From assembly GCA_963930775.1 (NCBI GenBank), contig OZ005690.1:8912225-8976224 (forward strand): a stretch of DNA of 64,000 nt. The letters are read 5' to 3'. This document shows positions 1 through 12,497 of this stretch, in pieces. Numbering within the stretch: the first letter of the stretch is position 1; every line of letters starts with the position of its first letter. A program made the position numbers and the translations under genes. The notes beneath the pieces are model-generated. The model was not told the DNA's origin. It searched no databases and worked only from the letters and a program-made list of their open reading frames with translations. The stretch comes from Cliona cf. orientalis. Lineage: Eukaryota > Porifera > Demospongiae > Clionaida > Clionaidae.

Positions 1-1
1 A

Positions 2-130
2 ATGGTGGAGGAATGGGAGCTGACAGGTCAGACAAAGGAGGAGGGGAACTCTGAGCTGACAGAGGATGAGCAGGCCAAGGAGGGGGTCTCTGAGCTGGAG
101 GAGGACTTTTTTTCTGTGCTACAAGTGTGT
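2..130 (+). CDS. Possible acidic exon at window edge (partial)
   Basis: An open frame from ATG at 2 runs through a Glu-rich stretch with repeated SEL and EEG/KEG units and reaches a possible GT donor (GTGTGT) after base 130; reading on, it stops about 15 bases later. The Glu-rich composition is coding-like but low complexity. I do not recognise it. It lies upstream of the CNOT1 exons on the same strand but does not match any CNOT1 segment I know, so it may be unrelated. The reading frame could extend left of the window. Confidence 0.25.
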
Positions 131-990
131 GGTATACAATGATAGTGGCCATATTCTTAGGACCTAAGTGAATCAGTAACAAATTGGGCTCCCGCTTTAT
201 GCCATTGATTTTTTTTACTGATACATGTACTTGAGACTTTCTTCTTGTACGGGTGATGTCCTTGGTTTTCTCTGCCTGAATCACAGCTGAGCGACTGCAC
301 CATGTGTACATGTATGCACCTCTCAATCCAAGGTTTCTGTTGTAACTGAACCAAAATCCATGACAGCAGACCACCCAATAGGAAAATGTTAGCAGTAAAA
401 TTATTTGGTAGCAGTTACCATAGCAACTTCGTATATTACTATGGTAATAGCATCTAATGTCATGAAGACCATAGTCAAGTCATGTTCAAAATCTAACTAA
501 ACAGAGCTACCCTAGCCCACAATAATTCAATCAGTGTACAGTGCCTGTATGGTCGAGCACTGGTAACAATACCAAGTACTTTTGATGATTTCCACTCGCT
601 CTAACTGCGCCGCAGGCGCTTATTGGAAATCACCTAAAGTATACATCTATGCAAATTACATTATACATCCATAATAGCAATCATGTACATGTATATCAGT
701 ACATCTTCCAACCCCTTGCTTTGAGCAGTAGTCACTCTCTCGGCGACTCCTATTTGCAGTGCAGAGAAGTTGCCCGATACCCAATTATAATTGATTGTGA
801 ACATGTTGGTGAGTGGTTGGATGGGGTGCCATGCATGTAGTGGGATTAGATGAGAGTATAATATATAGTGACTACTGTGTCTCGTTTCTCAAAAATGAAT
901 AACTTGTATTGTGTGCATATATTACACTAGCGAATGTTTTGAAGGTTTTGCATACATTGTTAATATCCCTCCCTCTCTCCCTCTCTGTAG

Positions 991-1667
991 GCCCAGGCTG
1001 AAGAACTGAAGCCGCTCATAGAGCAGGCAGCCCATCAGATCAGTGCTGAGAACACAGCTGGCTTGTGCCTTCATCCAAAAGACGTCCATGGAGAAAGCCA
1101 CTCCTGAAATGGACAAGAGGCTGGCGAAGGTATATATACATGTACATGGATGGTACATGTAGTTTCTCTCCACGATTTTGCAGTAGAGGAGGGGGCAAGG
1201 ACCTAGAGCATATTTGGATTTTGATATATTTTGTCATCTTAGACAGTGTCGACTAAAATTATTAGTAGTTTGTGTATAAAATCGCCTGCTAGTGTAGGGG
1301 GGTGTGGTTTACCCAATATTCTGTTTTTGTTTTGCTGCAGGAGTTTGAGCTTCGTAAGCAGGCGTGTGCTGAGGGTAGGAGGTACTGCAACACTGGGGCT
1401 CTCACCTACAAGGCAGAGAGAATGCCAGAACAAATCAGACTCAATGTACGTTACAGTAGCTCGATCTAGAAGAGAAATACGATATAAGAGAGATTTTTGA
1501 TACCATCTGTCTATTCTCTTATCTTCCCTTCCCTCTTTCGTTGTCTCTATTCATCTCTCTCTCTGTCCCTCTCCTCCCAGATTGGTGGTCCTAGTCTTCA
1601 GCAGGCTGCAGTGTATGAAGAGTTTTCTCGCTGTCTTCCTGGATTCCTACCAACATCAGCTGCCAAG
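991..1667 (+). pseudogene. CNOT1: CNOT1 (CCR4-NOT scaffold) three-exon fragment with frameshift
   Basis: Three exons with clean borders (991-1129, 1341-1445, 1581-1667; AG acceptors, GT donors) encode the stretch of CNOT1 known as DUF3819, between the CAF1-binding region and the C-terminal NOT module. Recognisable blocks are [59 protein letters not shown] and AVYEEFSRCLPGFLP, all close to animal CNOT1. CNOT1 is the scaffold of the cytoplasmic deadenylase complex that shortens mRNA poly(A) tails. Exons two and three are 105 and 87 bp (35 and 29 codons), but exon one is 139 bp and its frame breaks in the ELACAFIQK block near 1053-1058, as if 2 bp were lost. No other CNOT1 exons are seen up- or downstream, so this is probably a decayed or captured fragment rather than the working gene. 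Confidence 0.82.
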
Positions 1668-3296
1668 GTAACGTCATGTACAGTGCAACCAAGCAAGGAA
1701 GCAAAACCTTTAAAACCATATTTTGGGCTAAAAACTATACAGACAAACCTACTAGATATCAAAATGGCCACAACAATCGTATTGTACAAAAATTGCAAAT
1801 TTCCCATGTATAGTTAATACAGAAACCACATATGTGCGGGCTAGTTGTTCACTGATTTTGTATAAAAGTGGCTATATCTCGGAAGCGGTAAGGAATCAAG
1901 ACTTCATATTTGGGATTTAGTAACTTCATTACAAGTACTATCAGGCCACCAAGTGGAATTTCTTAATCAGAACTAACATATTTGGCCCTCTGAAAGGGAT
2001 TTACGGATAATATCTGGTTAGCAATGCACTGCACAGCCTCTACACTCATGTCAAATTAACTTCAAATGGATATGCATGAAAATTCAGTAGGTTTACCTTC
2101 TACTACTGATCCAAACCTAAGGGGATAAGACAGAGCCACATAGCTTGAGAACTAGGGGTGGTAGGTTGAAAAGCTCTTTTGTTCCATGGAAACTCTCCCT
2201 ACCCACTAAGTGGCTCATGGACACGGGCAGCATGCATATATGACCATAATTACACATTCAGGGAAATTAACAGAATCTCCAGTCAGTACTGTTACTGGCT
2301 ACTACATAATTTTGTAGGGGTTAACTCACGAATCGGGTTCGGTTTGGGCGTGACTGGGTAGAGCGGACACTCTTAACTGAAAATAATACTCATTTAATGT
2401 GCCTAACATCTTTTGGAGAGCCATGTTATCTTATGAAGCCATAAAAATGGAAGTAATCATGGTTACATTCCAAATTCTATGTAGAGTTTATGAGCCAAAA
2501 TAGGCTCAAATTCTGAAGTTTTGCTCTCTTGCTTGGTTGCACTGTACATGTGTGCATTTACTGTATGTACATGTACATTTGCTTGTGTTGAGTTTTGAGA
2601 AATTTTTTTTCTTTTTCTTTTTGTGAACAGCAAGATAGGAGTGTATGCTGGAAAGACTGAGGTAGATCTAAGTACACATATTTATTATGCTATTGAAATA
2701 AAATTATGTTTACCGTATAGTGGGAAATTTTCAAAGGAGAAAATCTTCACAAATTTCGCCATTTTACAGTCACCTGCAAAAGTTTTCTCCACAAATTTTA
2801 AGCATCTGAAGAAATTCCTTATTGGGGACAAACTGGTTTGGGGAGGGAGGGCGGGAGGGAGGGAGAGAGATTGCGTACTTGGAGTAACAAAGTGAGAGTA
2901 AGAGAATCAACAAAATCAAAATGGGTGACCTTATACCGTATAGCAGGAAATTTTCAAGGGAGAAAACTTCCATGTAATGTTAAAACTGGTTGCATAATGG
3001 GTGTGGCAATCTTGCTCAAGTGCATCCAGGAGATCAGCGAGCACCTTCGCATTGTGTTGGTCCCGCCCAACAACCCCCACATCCTGATGATGAGGGCATA
3101 CTCCTGACCACGTCACTAGGTGAGCTAATGCTGTTTCACTATTATAGGTATTATAGACTAGGTAAACGGGATTGGAAACTGCTCACGTGAGCAATAGAAC
3201 ATACGTATACGTGTACGTGTATGCGCACTCCGTGTTATGGTTTGCATTCTTGGATAGACCCGTTGCTATGACAATTTGAGCAAAAAATGGCCGAAA
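1668..3296. other. Non-coding stretch with degraded repeats
   Basis: I find no supported gene here. The stretch carries two copies of a CCGTATAG...GGAAATTTTCAA motif (2713-2740 and 2936-2962), the same kind of end sequence seen in the inverted-repeat elements at 29997 and 35010. A short open segment at about 2998-3106 could be an exon but matches nothing I know. Confidence 0.4.
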
Positions 3297-3835
3297 ATGG
3301 CAACCGCAGTACACGTATCGACTAATAGCAGCGAAATAACAGTAGTTTCGAACTTGAACAAGGCTTATTCCAGTGATGGAGTCCTTACTCTAGCCAGCAA
3401 AGTTGAACTTCTGAAGTCTCTCTGGTCTACTCTACAGTCCCACAAAGTCCAAGAAGCAAAAATAGCTGATCGAAAACTGTTTTTTTTTCAGTGTGTTGGT
3501 GCAGCAGCCTTCAGGCTTGCCCTTGCCACCATTTTGGGATGCGCTGTCTTATTTGTGACAGTTTTGGAGCTGATGCACTGTCTTCTGTGAGTGAGCAGCT
3601 AGGCCATGAAAAAGGCCAAAAATTGGCTATTTTTGCTTTCTCTCCTCCCTCTCATACACTCTGTAGCCAGTGCTGCTGATGACGCCTGGTATTGGCAGAA
3701 ACCAGATTCCATCCTGGTCCAGCACATTGCTACAACAAAAATTGTCTGTAGTTCATAAAGTCACTGTCTTTCATGCAGATTATATACTGGGAGAGAATGG
3801 GGAGCAGCCTGAGCACCTATCCTCTCCCTCTCTCT
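3297..3835 (+). CDS. Unrecognised coding-like exons
   Basis: From ATG at 3297 an open frame of about 60 codons (starting MATAVHVSTN, then a Leu/Lys-rich helix-like stretch around SKVELLKSLWSTL) runs into a T-rich tract ending in CAG at 3490, a good acceptor. Coding-like sequence continues to a possible GTGAGT donor near 3588. A second segment starts after TGTAG at 3666 and ends at a GTATGT donor near 3835. Several frames stay open in the second and third segments, so exon phase cannot be settled by eye. No family recognised; it could be a real small gene or remnants of one. Confidence 0.3.
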
Positions 3836-4472
3836 GGGTATGTACACTGTTTGCTGTATTACCATGTTTATACTAACAAAATGCATTGATCTAGTTAGCA
3901 CAAGAAAATTCATGTTCTAAGATTTTTCATAGTGTATCTTAATGGAGCACGTGATGACCTTTACCAGAAAATCTTGCAAAATTAAGAATTGTAATTATTT
4001 TTTTAGCTTGCGTTTTATTAGCACAAACACGGCATAATGACTCCACTATAATTATGACGTGTAATTTGGTTCATGTTGTGCATGTTCCAGAATTTTCAAT
4101 TTCATTTCATTATCGAGTTAGCAAAATCAACTACCATAGTGTTCTGGGCAAGCACCCACTCCCAGATAAGCGTTCATGTACGCGATCAATGTAGCAGCTT
4201 AATTCTATACAAAACTGTGCAATTTCTATCCAGGGTAAGTGCATGCCCATGCGAGCCAAAATTGCGAATTATGTTCAAGCACCCACGGGCCACTACAGTA
4301 GTATTGTACATCTGCCTGTAATACAAACACACTGAACAGTTAAGCTACTACAATAGGAATGCACAAAACGAGCGGATTTTTTTAATCGTGTGTGTAGCAT
4401 ATTCTGAGCTGAGTTTGAATTAATTGCATTATGGTGATTTTGCTTTTCCTACTTAGGATGTAGGATGTACCT

Positions 4473-4560
4473 AGGTATGCTGTACTGAAGACGGCTAAAA
4501 AGCCAGAAACATACTGACCTCTTGGCAGGCGGTATGTCTACAGCTCCCTACATTTGCACA
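4473..4560 (+). repeat. Dispersed repeat (copy 1; partner at 10032-10120)
   Basis: An 88-bp block is shared with 10032-10120 in the same orientation. The core is GGCTAAAAAGCCAGAAACA, itself a small inverted repeat (GGCT...AGCC), followed by GCAG...GTGTC-GCAGCTCCCT and a CA-rich end. Only these two copies are seen in the window. Confidence 0.6.
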
Positions 4561-5115
4561 CACAGACAGGGCAAAAGGATAGGAGACGGACCTCCTATAA
4601 AGAACGGACAAGGCCATGTACGTGAGGGGTCAGGGGTTGGGTTTTGGGTAAGATTGTTTGTCATGGATAGTCATGGTTAGTCTCCAGGGTCTGTTTGGCA
4701 GGGTTAATTTCAAGGGTTAGTTTCGAGGATTTGTCTGTGTTTGAATACTTGATGTCCAGTCACTGATTTGGTGCAGCACACTTTGATCAGGAAGATGGCT
4801 TATTACCCATAAGCTAGCAAGTTCTCTCTATATGCAAGTTCCTGTGGACAATTTGTCTTATTTTATCACTTTATCGTTGTACTCACTGGATTGACATAAT
4901 AATATTATTATACCACCACACACGCACGTGGTTCATCGTTGCTCTTACGCTTTATGGTCCAAGCTATTCCGTTTCCTCGTTTCCCGTTCCGGTTCCAACT
5001 CCATGCCATGCTGTGCACGTACACAATCTGACAATATACCATGCCAGTTCAAACCGGTTTTGGCTCACCTGAGCGAGCTACTAGACCTAGTACAGTACCT
5101 CTGTTTCCTCATGAT

Positions 5116-5290
5116 CACCTCTTCAGCCCGGCTGCCTCGAGCGTTGTGTCAACACATTAGACCTCCGTCTCAGAGCGCGAGCGGTGGCTCACCTCTTCAA
5201 CCTGGCTGTCTCAAGCGTTGTGTCAAAACAGAAGACCTCCGTCTCCGAACGGTGGCTCACCTCTTCAACCCGGCTGTCTCAAGCGTTCCA
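5116..5290 (+). repeat. 68-74 bp minisatellite, 2.5 copies
   Basis: Units start at 5116, 5190 and 5258, each opening with CACCTCTTCA and containing CTCAAGCGTT or close variants and GACCTCCGTCTC. Spacing is 74 then 68 bp; the third unit is cut off at about 5287. The unit length changes by 6 bp, so an overlapping 148-codon open frame survives across the array, giving a false appearance of a protein with HLFNPAVSS repeats. Confidence 0.75.
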
Positions 5291-5566
5291 CATGATGGCT
5301 TTGTTGCTCTCTCCACGTCCAGAGGACCTGCCCTCAAGACCTCGCGCATCTCCACCATCGACTCCAGAATCTGAAGCACCACGTAGTAAGCAAAAAAGAT
5401 CTAAAAGGTCTCCACCGTCATTTTGCAATAGGATTGAAATCAAGTTACTGTGAAATCTGGCTAATAAGTGCATGCACTTATAGCGGGAGTGGTTTATACA
5501 TGTCCATCACACCCAGGGGCTGGGTCTGACGGACCTTTAGCCACAGAAAAGGTTGTCTGGCTGCTG

Positions 5567-5682
5567 CGTGTGAGTGTGTGTGTGTGTATGTGTGCGTGAC
5601 AGAGTGAGAGGAGAGGGGGAGAGAGAAAAGAGAGAGAGAGAAATAGAGAGAGGGAAAAAAAGAGATATTAACTGTCCGGCTG

Positions 5683-5759
<77 letters not shown>

Positions 5760-5820
5760 TGACAGAGTGAGAGAGAAAAGAGAGAGAGAAATAGAGAGAG
5801 GGAAAAAAGAGATATTAACT
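5567..5820 (+). repeat. Duplicated compound (TG)n-(GA)n microsatellite block
   Basis: The block 'GGCTGCTG + TG run + GTGACAGAGTGAGAG + GA-rich run + GGGAAAAAAGAGATATTAACT' occurs twice in tandem, about 5555-5672 and 5678-5820. The second has a much longer TG run (about 5684-5750). This is a tandem duplication of a microsatellite-containing unit; open frames through it are artefacts. Confidence 0.85.
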
Positions 5821-5906
5821 CACAAACAATCATTAATTTTCTAGATAGACTGCTGTTCCTTCTTGGATGAGAAATAATTGCATGATATCCACTATCTCTT
5901 CTATGC

Positions 5907-6480
5907 TAGGTTCGAGTTCTGGATCCCAACATCCTGTCGTGTGAGCTAAACATTTTGAAGCAGTGTTCATAGCAATTTCATCATTATTTCATCATTATTT
6001 TCGTCATTATACTCATCAGTTGGCTGAATTCTTGTTTGCGGATTGGGGCTTGGGATGTAATGAAAACTTAGACTACATCCCTCGTCCCTCATGAAAAGTA
6101 TACTGCGCTACTGTATGCTGCCATAATTTGAACTAGGAGACCTTGACAAACTGCACATGCTCCATATATGCATACATTGGGGCGCGCGGCTTGAGCCAGT
6201 TGATCCTGACGTGACCTCCACCTGCCATGTGCTAGACTGAATAGGGAAATTCCCCTCTTCCCCAAGTGCGAACTCGCCAAAGAAAGTGACCTGAGAAATG
6301 GCCACATCATCGATAATCCACAATCACTTCTACACTAGGTTCGAATTCTGGGTCCTAACAACTTTTTATGCGCGCTAAACATTTTGAAACAGTTTCATAG
6401 CAATTGCATCATGGGTTTCATCATAAATTTCAACATAACAAGAGCTGAATTTTTTTTGTTGATTGGGACTCTGGATGTAA
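5907..6480 (+). repeat. Diverged direct repeat pair (5907-6060 and 6337-6480)
   Basis: Two roughly 150-bp blocks in the same orientation share TTCGARTTCTGG, CTAAACATTTTGAA, TCATAGCAATT, and a GATTGGG...GGATGTAA end. Between them lies unrelated sequence of about 275 bp. No coding content seen. Confidence 0.6.
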
Positions 6481-6643
6481 TTATCAATACTCGTTTTCTG
6501 TAAATGCACATTTGATGACCTTTTCGCATTACTTTACCTACAAGTGGCCACCCAATCTTGTGGAATGACCAATCAAATCTGACTCTGCATAATGTATGGT
6601 ACTATAGGGGGACCCTCTCTTGTCTTCTACAAGTAGGAAGGAG

Positions 6644-6646
6644 GGA

Positions 6647-6722
<76 letters not shown>
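6644..6722 (+). repeat. (GA)n microsatellite
   Basis: About 75 bp of nearly pure GA dinucleotide; a G run of about 20 bases follows at 6953-6973 after a short TG run. Open frames here are low complexity only. Confidence 0.95.
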
Positions 6723-6726
<4 letters not shown>

Positions 6727-7561
6727 ACTTGGGTGAAGCACATGTATGCATGTATCAAGTAGTACATACTACAACTGTAGGCTATTCTACATTGTAGTTT
6801 TAAGTTGCTCATAGCCAAGACCACTGTTAGATCATTATCTCTCCCTCTCCTATCTTCCTCTCACCTTGGAAGTATAAACTGGCTACCATTATAAATTTTC
6901 CTATAATTGGATTACCTAATGGATGTACATGTAGTTTGATTGTGTGTGTGTGTGGGGGGGGGGGGGGGGGGGGCTCAAGTGAACTACATTAAAATTAAGA
7001 GGAGAGAGGGATATTGGGGGAGGGGGCATACTGTATAATAGAAACTTTCCCAGATATCTAATTTTTGTGGATAAGCCACTATCTGCTACAATTACACCCA
7101 CCAACTCTGAAATAAGCATGGTCGTACTGGGATGACTTCGATAGTTATTGAAGACTAGTAAAAATCATTCAGGCCCTCATAATTTTCCCCCTTTTAATGC
7201 AGTCACCAGTTTTTAATTGAAATTTGCTGCCTAATAACAAATGTTATAGGATCTTTGGAACCCTTGGCTACAATGGTGTGTATAGTGTTCTATAACTAGG
7301 CTTCTCCCTCCCTTTCTCTCTTTTCTACTCTCTCTCTCACTCTTTCCCCACCTCTTTGTCCTCTTTTTCTTTTCCTGTCTTGGTCTCAGATTGGAAGCTG
7401 TAAACTAGATTTGTAAATATAATTCACTTGAGTTCCCCTCTCCCCACCCCCTATAAAGGAAAAGAAAAAAGAACCCCTCTCTTAGCCAACCATATTCACT
7501 TCCAACACATTGTAGTTGCTGAGTATCCTTTGGACAGATCTGAAGGCTTATAATGACAGGC

Positions 7562-8225
7562 TCGAGTGCTCAGAAGTCACCTGAAACAGTCTCAGAGGTT
7601 GAAACATTAAAAAAAATTCCTGGGGGAGCATACCACCAGACCCCCCTACTACAATCAAGTTAAAGGCACTGTATCAGGATATAATGGCCGCGTGTTACCA
7701 TTTGAAATCTAACCGCACGTGACACCAGGCACGCGCAAGCACAGGCAGCATGGCATCTACCACGCCCACAGCTGTCTTTTGGCTTACACCTGCACCTTAT
7801 GATGGCAGGTAAGTACAAAAGTGAAGACTAAATATCGAAAGGAGAAACAAATCGACGCTTCTGCACCGCTCAGTATCCTCGTGATGTCCAATTTGCTAGA
7901 TCTCTCGCCCGATCGCGGGCGCAGTGTTACATCAGCCGGTCATGCACGTGTAAGTGGCGTGATCCCAACGTCACAAAACTACAATATATGGAGCACGTAT
8001 ACGGACGAACCCATTTTCCTGGCCCAGAAAAATACAAAAAACGTCACTAAACGTCATGGTTTCTATTTTTATCCGCTATATGCTGATATAGTATCTTTTA
8101 ATGAGCACTACGTCATTCTTCATGGATGGAAAAACACATTATACATGCACATAGTCTTTGCCCCCCCCTTAACTCCGCATTTGTCGTGCTTGCCCCCCCC
8201 TTGACGAAAATCCTAAATGAAATCC
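7562..8225 (+). repeat. Poly-C dispersed family A, copy split by an insertion
   Basis: The left part (7562-7663, with CCTGGGGGAGCATACC) and right part (8098-8225, with TTAATGAGCACTAC, C runs and GACGAAAATCCTAAATGAAA) match the contiguous copy at 28329-28560. Here the two halves are separated by 434 bp of unrelated DNA (7664-8097). Other fragments of this family are at 12411-12490 and, inverted, at 60283-60362 and around 30295-30372. Confidence 0.8.
7664..8097. mobile_element. 434-bp TTAA-flanked inverted-repeat element
   Basis: The segment is flanked on both sides by TTAA (7660-7663 and 8098-8101). The related repeat copy at 28329-28560 has a single TTAA (28427-28430) at the same place, so the junctions are well defined. 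The ends form an imperfect inverted repeat of about 25 bp (left end AGGCACTGTATCAGG, right end as its complement AAGATACTATATCAG). TTAA duplication is the hallmark of the piggyBac superfamily; assignment of this non-autonomous element to it is an inference from the target site only. No transposase is encoded. Confidence 0.78.
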
Positions 8226-8811
8226 TGATATCTATAATATTTTTCATCCCCCATATTCTATGGGCGTGGTCAACAGCCAACCCCTGATATACGGCCACCC
8301 CTCTATAAAGTCATTCCCCAATGGTGGCCACTATAGAGGGGTTCCACTGTAGCTAGCAATAGAATGTTTGTGAAGTTCATTCACTTCATAAATCACCTAC
8401 ATATCGTCAGCTATCATATTGAATAGAAGTAGCTACACAGTGGTGTAGGAATATAATAATTACTGTTTTGCATGTGAACCATTCAGCATGTTGGAAGCAT
8501 AGGTGGTGATCGAATCTCTTGCATACCCACCGTGATATGCAAACACACATGCAACTGGAGACTAATTCTTGATGAGTGCACTGTCATTACTTCCCAGTTG
8601 ATCATGAAGCTAAGTCAGCTGACCTATATACAGCTCTTTTGTATAGCTCCTCAAAATTAATGTTGTGTATGCATATATACATAGCTAGTGGGCTTGTATG
8701 TTTGTATCTAGTGCATGTTTTGTCTGTCCTGACGATCAGAAATGTGGAATCAATTGTAAGTTGCAGGTTGCAGGTTGGTGTGTGTGTATGTGTGCGCTTA
8801 TTTATGTATAA

Positions 8812-8865
8812 TTAACCGTCGGCACGCATATGCGTATATGCGCCGTAAGGTTACAGTAGTCGTTC

Positions 8866-8911
<46 letters not shown>

Positions 8912-9095
8912 TGTCTGTCTGTCTGTTACCACGAAATCTGCTACCTACCTCGTTTATACGTGGAAAACTAGGTATCATAGGGTTCTTTATGGTGTTTTCA
9001 AGGATTTTGTCGTGTCGCTTTCGCTGAAAACGCTTCATTCAAGAGTTATGGCGTCATTTGCTGGTCACCACCACTTTCTCGCTCCCTATGATGAG
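8812..9095 (+). repeat. Dispersed family B, copy 1 (with TG run)
   Basis: This is one of four long copies of a roughly 230-280 bp family (others at 17716-17940, 23548-23800 and 29492-29725, all on the + strand). Each opens with a GC palindrome near GCATGYGC flanked by ACCSTC and its complement, then GTAGTCRTTCT, a TG or CTGT run, TCTGTTACC, GAAAACGCTT, and ends with a CACCACTGCCTTCTTCGCT-like stretch. Here the TG run is 8869-8910, followed by (CTGT)n to about 8926. Confidence 0.8.
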
Positions 9096-9168
9096 CTTAC
9101 CAGGTTTCCATCGCCGGTAATGGCTTATTTTCAACTCCAAGGGTATGTATCATTAGCGGTATATATGC

Positions 9169-9510
9169 TAGTCTCGTCCCCAGACCCCACCCTCGAGAGG
9201 GAAAAGGGTCTGGTGACTTTGGGCAAAAAGCTCGGTCCGATTGACGACCCGCGGAGGAATTTGCGCGTCCCAATCAGATTGCAGCATTAGCCCAGTCATA
9301 TGACTCGCTAACCGCAGGAATGTAGTCGTGCCATTGCTCGCTATACAAATTTGAATCGCCTACGCAGCTTTACTGACCAATCAAATCCGCGCTTTATTCA
9401 AGCGCACCCGTGTCGGCGCGCGTGCCCAGAGCCGGCCAAACCAAGCAATCGGTCCAAAGTCACCAGACCCTTTTCCCTCCTTTTGAGGGTGGGGTCTGGG
9501 GACGAGACTA
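9169..9510. mobile_element. 342-bp inverted-repeat element with 9-bp target duplication
   Basis: The ends are inverted repeats of about 60 bp, starting TAGTCTCGTCCCCAGACCC on both strands and continuing into GGGTCTGGTGACTTTGG. The element is flanked by perfect direct copies of TATATATGC (9160-9168 and 9511-9519). A 9-bp duplication with long terminal repeats is typical of Mutator-like elements. There is no open frame of note. The body is GC-richer than its surroundings. Because the flank is A/T-rich and overlaps the element's TA end, the exact border could shift by 2-3 bases. Confidence 0.82.
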
Positions 9511-10031
9511 TATATATGCTAGATCCAACAACACGACTAGCTCATCACTTTGTCCTAGCACACTGGCAGATAAGCTTCTTGACTTTTCTGCCCTCAGGCC
9601 ACTCCCACGTTTCAGTTGGGAGGGGCTTGCATGAGGTCGTCAATATTGCCACTTCCACGTTTTGGCCCTACTTTGCTACATGCGCATATGCATGCATTTT
9701 TTGATCATAATCTAACCTAGAATAATCATGAATGTCTTTATTATTAGGCAGCTTCCTGATCCCAGCTGGCTCTCCAACATATAATACAATTTTATCAGAG
9801 TGCTTCAGAACCATGCAGTCATGTCCAACACTGAATACAATCCAAGCTGTCTATCATAATATTGCACAAATCTACTGTGTGTTTCACTTAGAACTTATTA
9901 CCAGAAACCCCTCCCACCAGGGTCGCCAAACTTAGCACATGTAATAGCTATACTGCTCATGCACGGCGCCGACAGTTTAGCACCTAAGGTGTTCATTTTG
10001 TATTGGGTAGTGCTAACTTGTTATTTCGATC

Positions 10032-10120
10032 AGGGTATGCTGTGCTGATGAAGGCTAAGAAGCCAGAAACACACTGACAAGTTTGGCAGTGTGTCCGCAG
10101 CTCCCTGTTTTGTGCACACA
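10032..10120 (+). repeat. Dispersed repeat (copy 2; partner at 4473-4560)
   Basis: Same orientation and order as the copy at 4473-4560, with the core AGGCTAAGAAGCCAGAAACA and the same GCAGCTCCCT...TGTGCACACA end. Confidence 0.6.
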
Positions 10121-10130
10121 CCTCAATCAG

Positions 10131-10905
10131 AGTCCTACAGAATGAAGAAGAGCGGATAACCAGTGACTTGTTCCCAAGATTGTGGGGTGGTATGTTACTA
10201 GAGGGTGGAGCATTTCACTAAGCGTTTAATACCTCTTTGCAGTCATAGCTACCAGGGGGTTACCTGCATAGAGGCCAGCAGGGCTGTTGCATCATTGGGA
10301 ATGTGTTTGGTCAATGTTACTCTGGCTACTGTGCATCTGCATCCAAGCAATAGGAGTTATCATGCATAATTTATCACAGAAACTTCATAATCAGATCTGA
10401 CAATATCCTACTATACTGGTCCATTGCACATTGTACATGAAGCTGAAGGATGTACTGTGTGTGATAATATTATTGTGGCACTTAATATTCCTCTCTCTCT
10501 TTCTCACCAAAACAGGCACACGCCAGGATAAACTTCCCAATACACTGAACTGTGTGTACTTGTGGTCCATATAGCTAGCTATTGCATGTCAGGGAGTGAC
10601 CTGATTAATGGTTGCCTACTTTACTAAACCTGGTATTGAGAAGTTTCCAACTTTGCTAAATGGTCTATTCATTGCACCCACTCATTGATGATAGACAATG
10701 TCATACAAAACTTCTATCTGCTGTTGATCTGAAATATAATTGTTATAGAGCAGAGGCTGACCTTGTGAAGACTACGAGGTTAGTTGTTTAATAGAGGGTT
10801 ATTTGTATAGATACAATATCATGTGTTCTGGAGTGTTGCCAGGTTTGGTAGAAAAGTTTGCAGCCATGCCGTACCGAGAGAGGAGAGGTAAAAGTAGTGG
10901 ATCCT
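10131..10905 (+). other. Possible exon remnants of an unrecognised gene
   Basis: Three short coding-like segments follow possible acceptors: about 10131-10190 (reads VLQNEEERITSDLFPRLW), about 10516-10548, and 10748-10892. The last has two pieces, AEADLVKTTR and RKVCSHAVPREER, joined across a GTTAG donor and a CCAG acceptor, with a GTAAAA donor after. They are too short to identify. They may belong together or be chance open stretches. Confidence 0.2.
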
Positions 10906-11284
10906 GGCTCTTATTAAATTTTAGTTGTGAGTATGATTTCAAAATTCTTTTACCTGTAAATTCTCATTTAAAGTGATTATGAGCTGCAAGGTACGTTATA
11001 GATAGACCATGGTTGCCCAGGATATACCGTTCATATACCATCCCTAGCTTGAGGGCGAGGGCGATATTAATGTAGTTTGAGCCAATTAAGGTACCTTAAA
11101 TTGCGTGGGTGGATATATCGGCAAATTGGCCCAAAAACGCTGATATAATTCTATTTTAGCTGCTTACCCTTTGCTGAGAATTTTTAGCGTTCTAGACAAC
11201 CAGATAGCTCTGTTTCGCATCTCCCGCCTGTCGCCAGATTTACGGTCAAAGGTCACACTTTCAGCCCCACCCCTGCTAAATGCG

Positions 11285-12251
<967 letters not shown>

Positions 12252-12410
12252 TACCCCCCCCCCCCCCCCCACAGGCAAAGGGTGGAGCGAATGCTATAAT
12301 CAAATTCCACCTTGGACGTCTACATATTATGTAGCACTATACACTGCACTGTTCTATTAAAAATGGTAGGATTGCTACAACAATGTGTGCTAAGTGCATG
12401 TGATAGGCCA

Positions 12411-12490
12411 TACCCATGCCCCCTCTTAATTCGGCAATCGTCGCTATAGCCCCCCCCCCCCCCTTGACGACAATCCTAAATGAAGGCCTG
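12411..12490 (+). repeat. Poly-C dispersed family A, short copy
   Basis: It matches the right end of family A: GCCCCCTCTTAATTCGGCAAT, a C run, then TTGACGACAATCCTAAATGAA. A separate C run lies at 12254-12270. Confidence 0.7.
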
Positions 12491-12497
12491 CTTGGGA

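Noticed and set aside
4928..5374. 148-codon open frame as a gene
   Set aside because: It runs through a minisatellite whose unit changes keep the frame by chance; overlapping frames are equally open and there are no splice or start signals.
5537..5833. Open frames of His/Thr or Cys/Val repeats
   Set aside because: Pure translation of TG and GA microsatellites on both strands.
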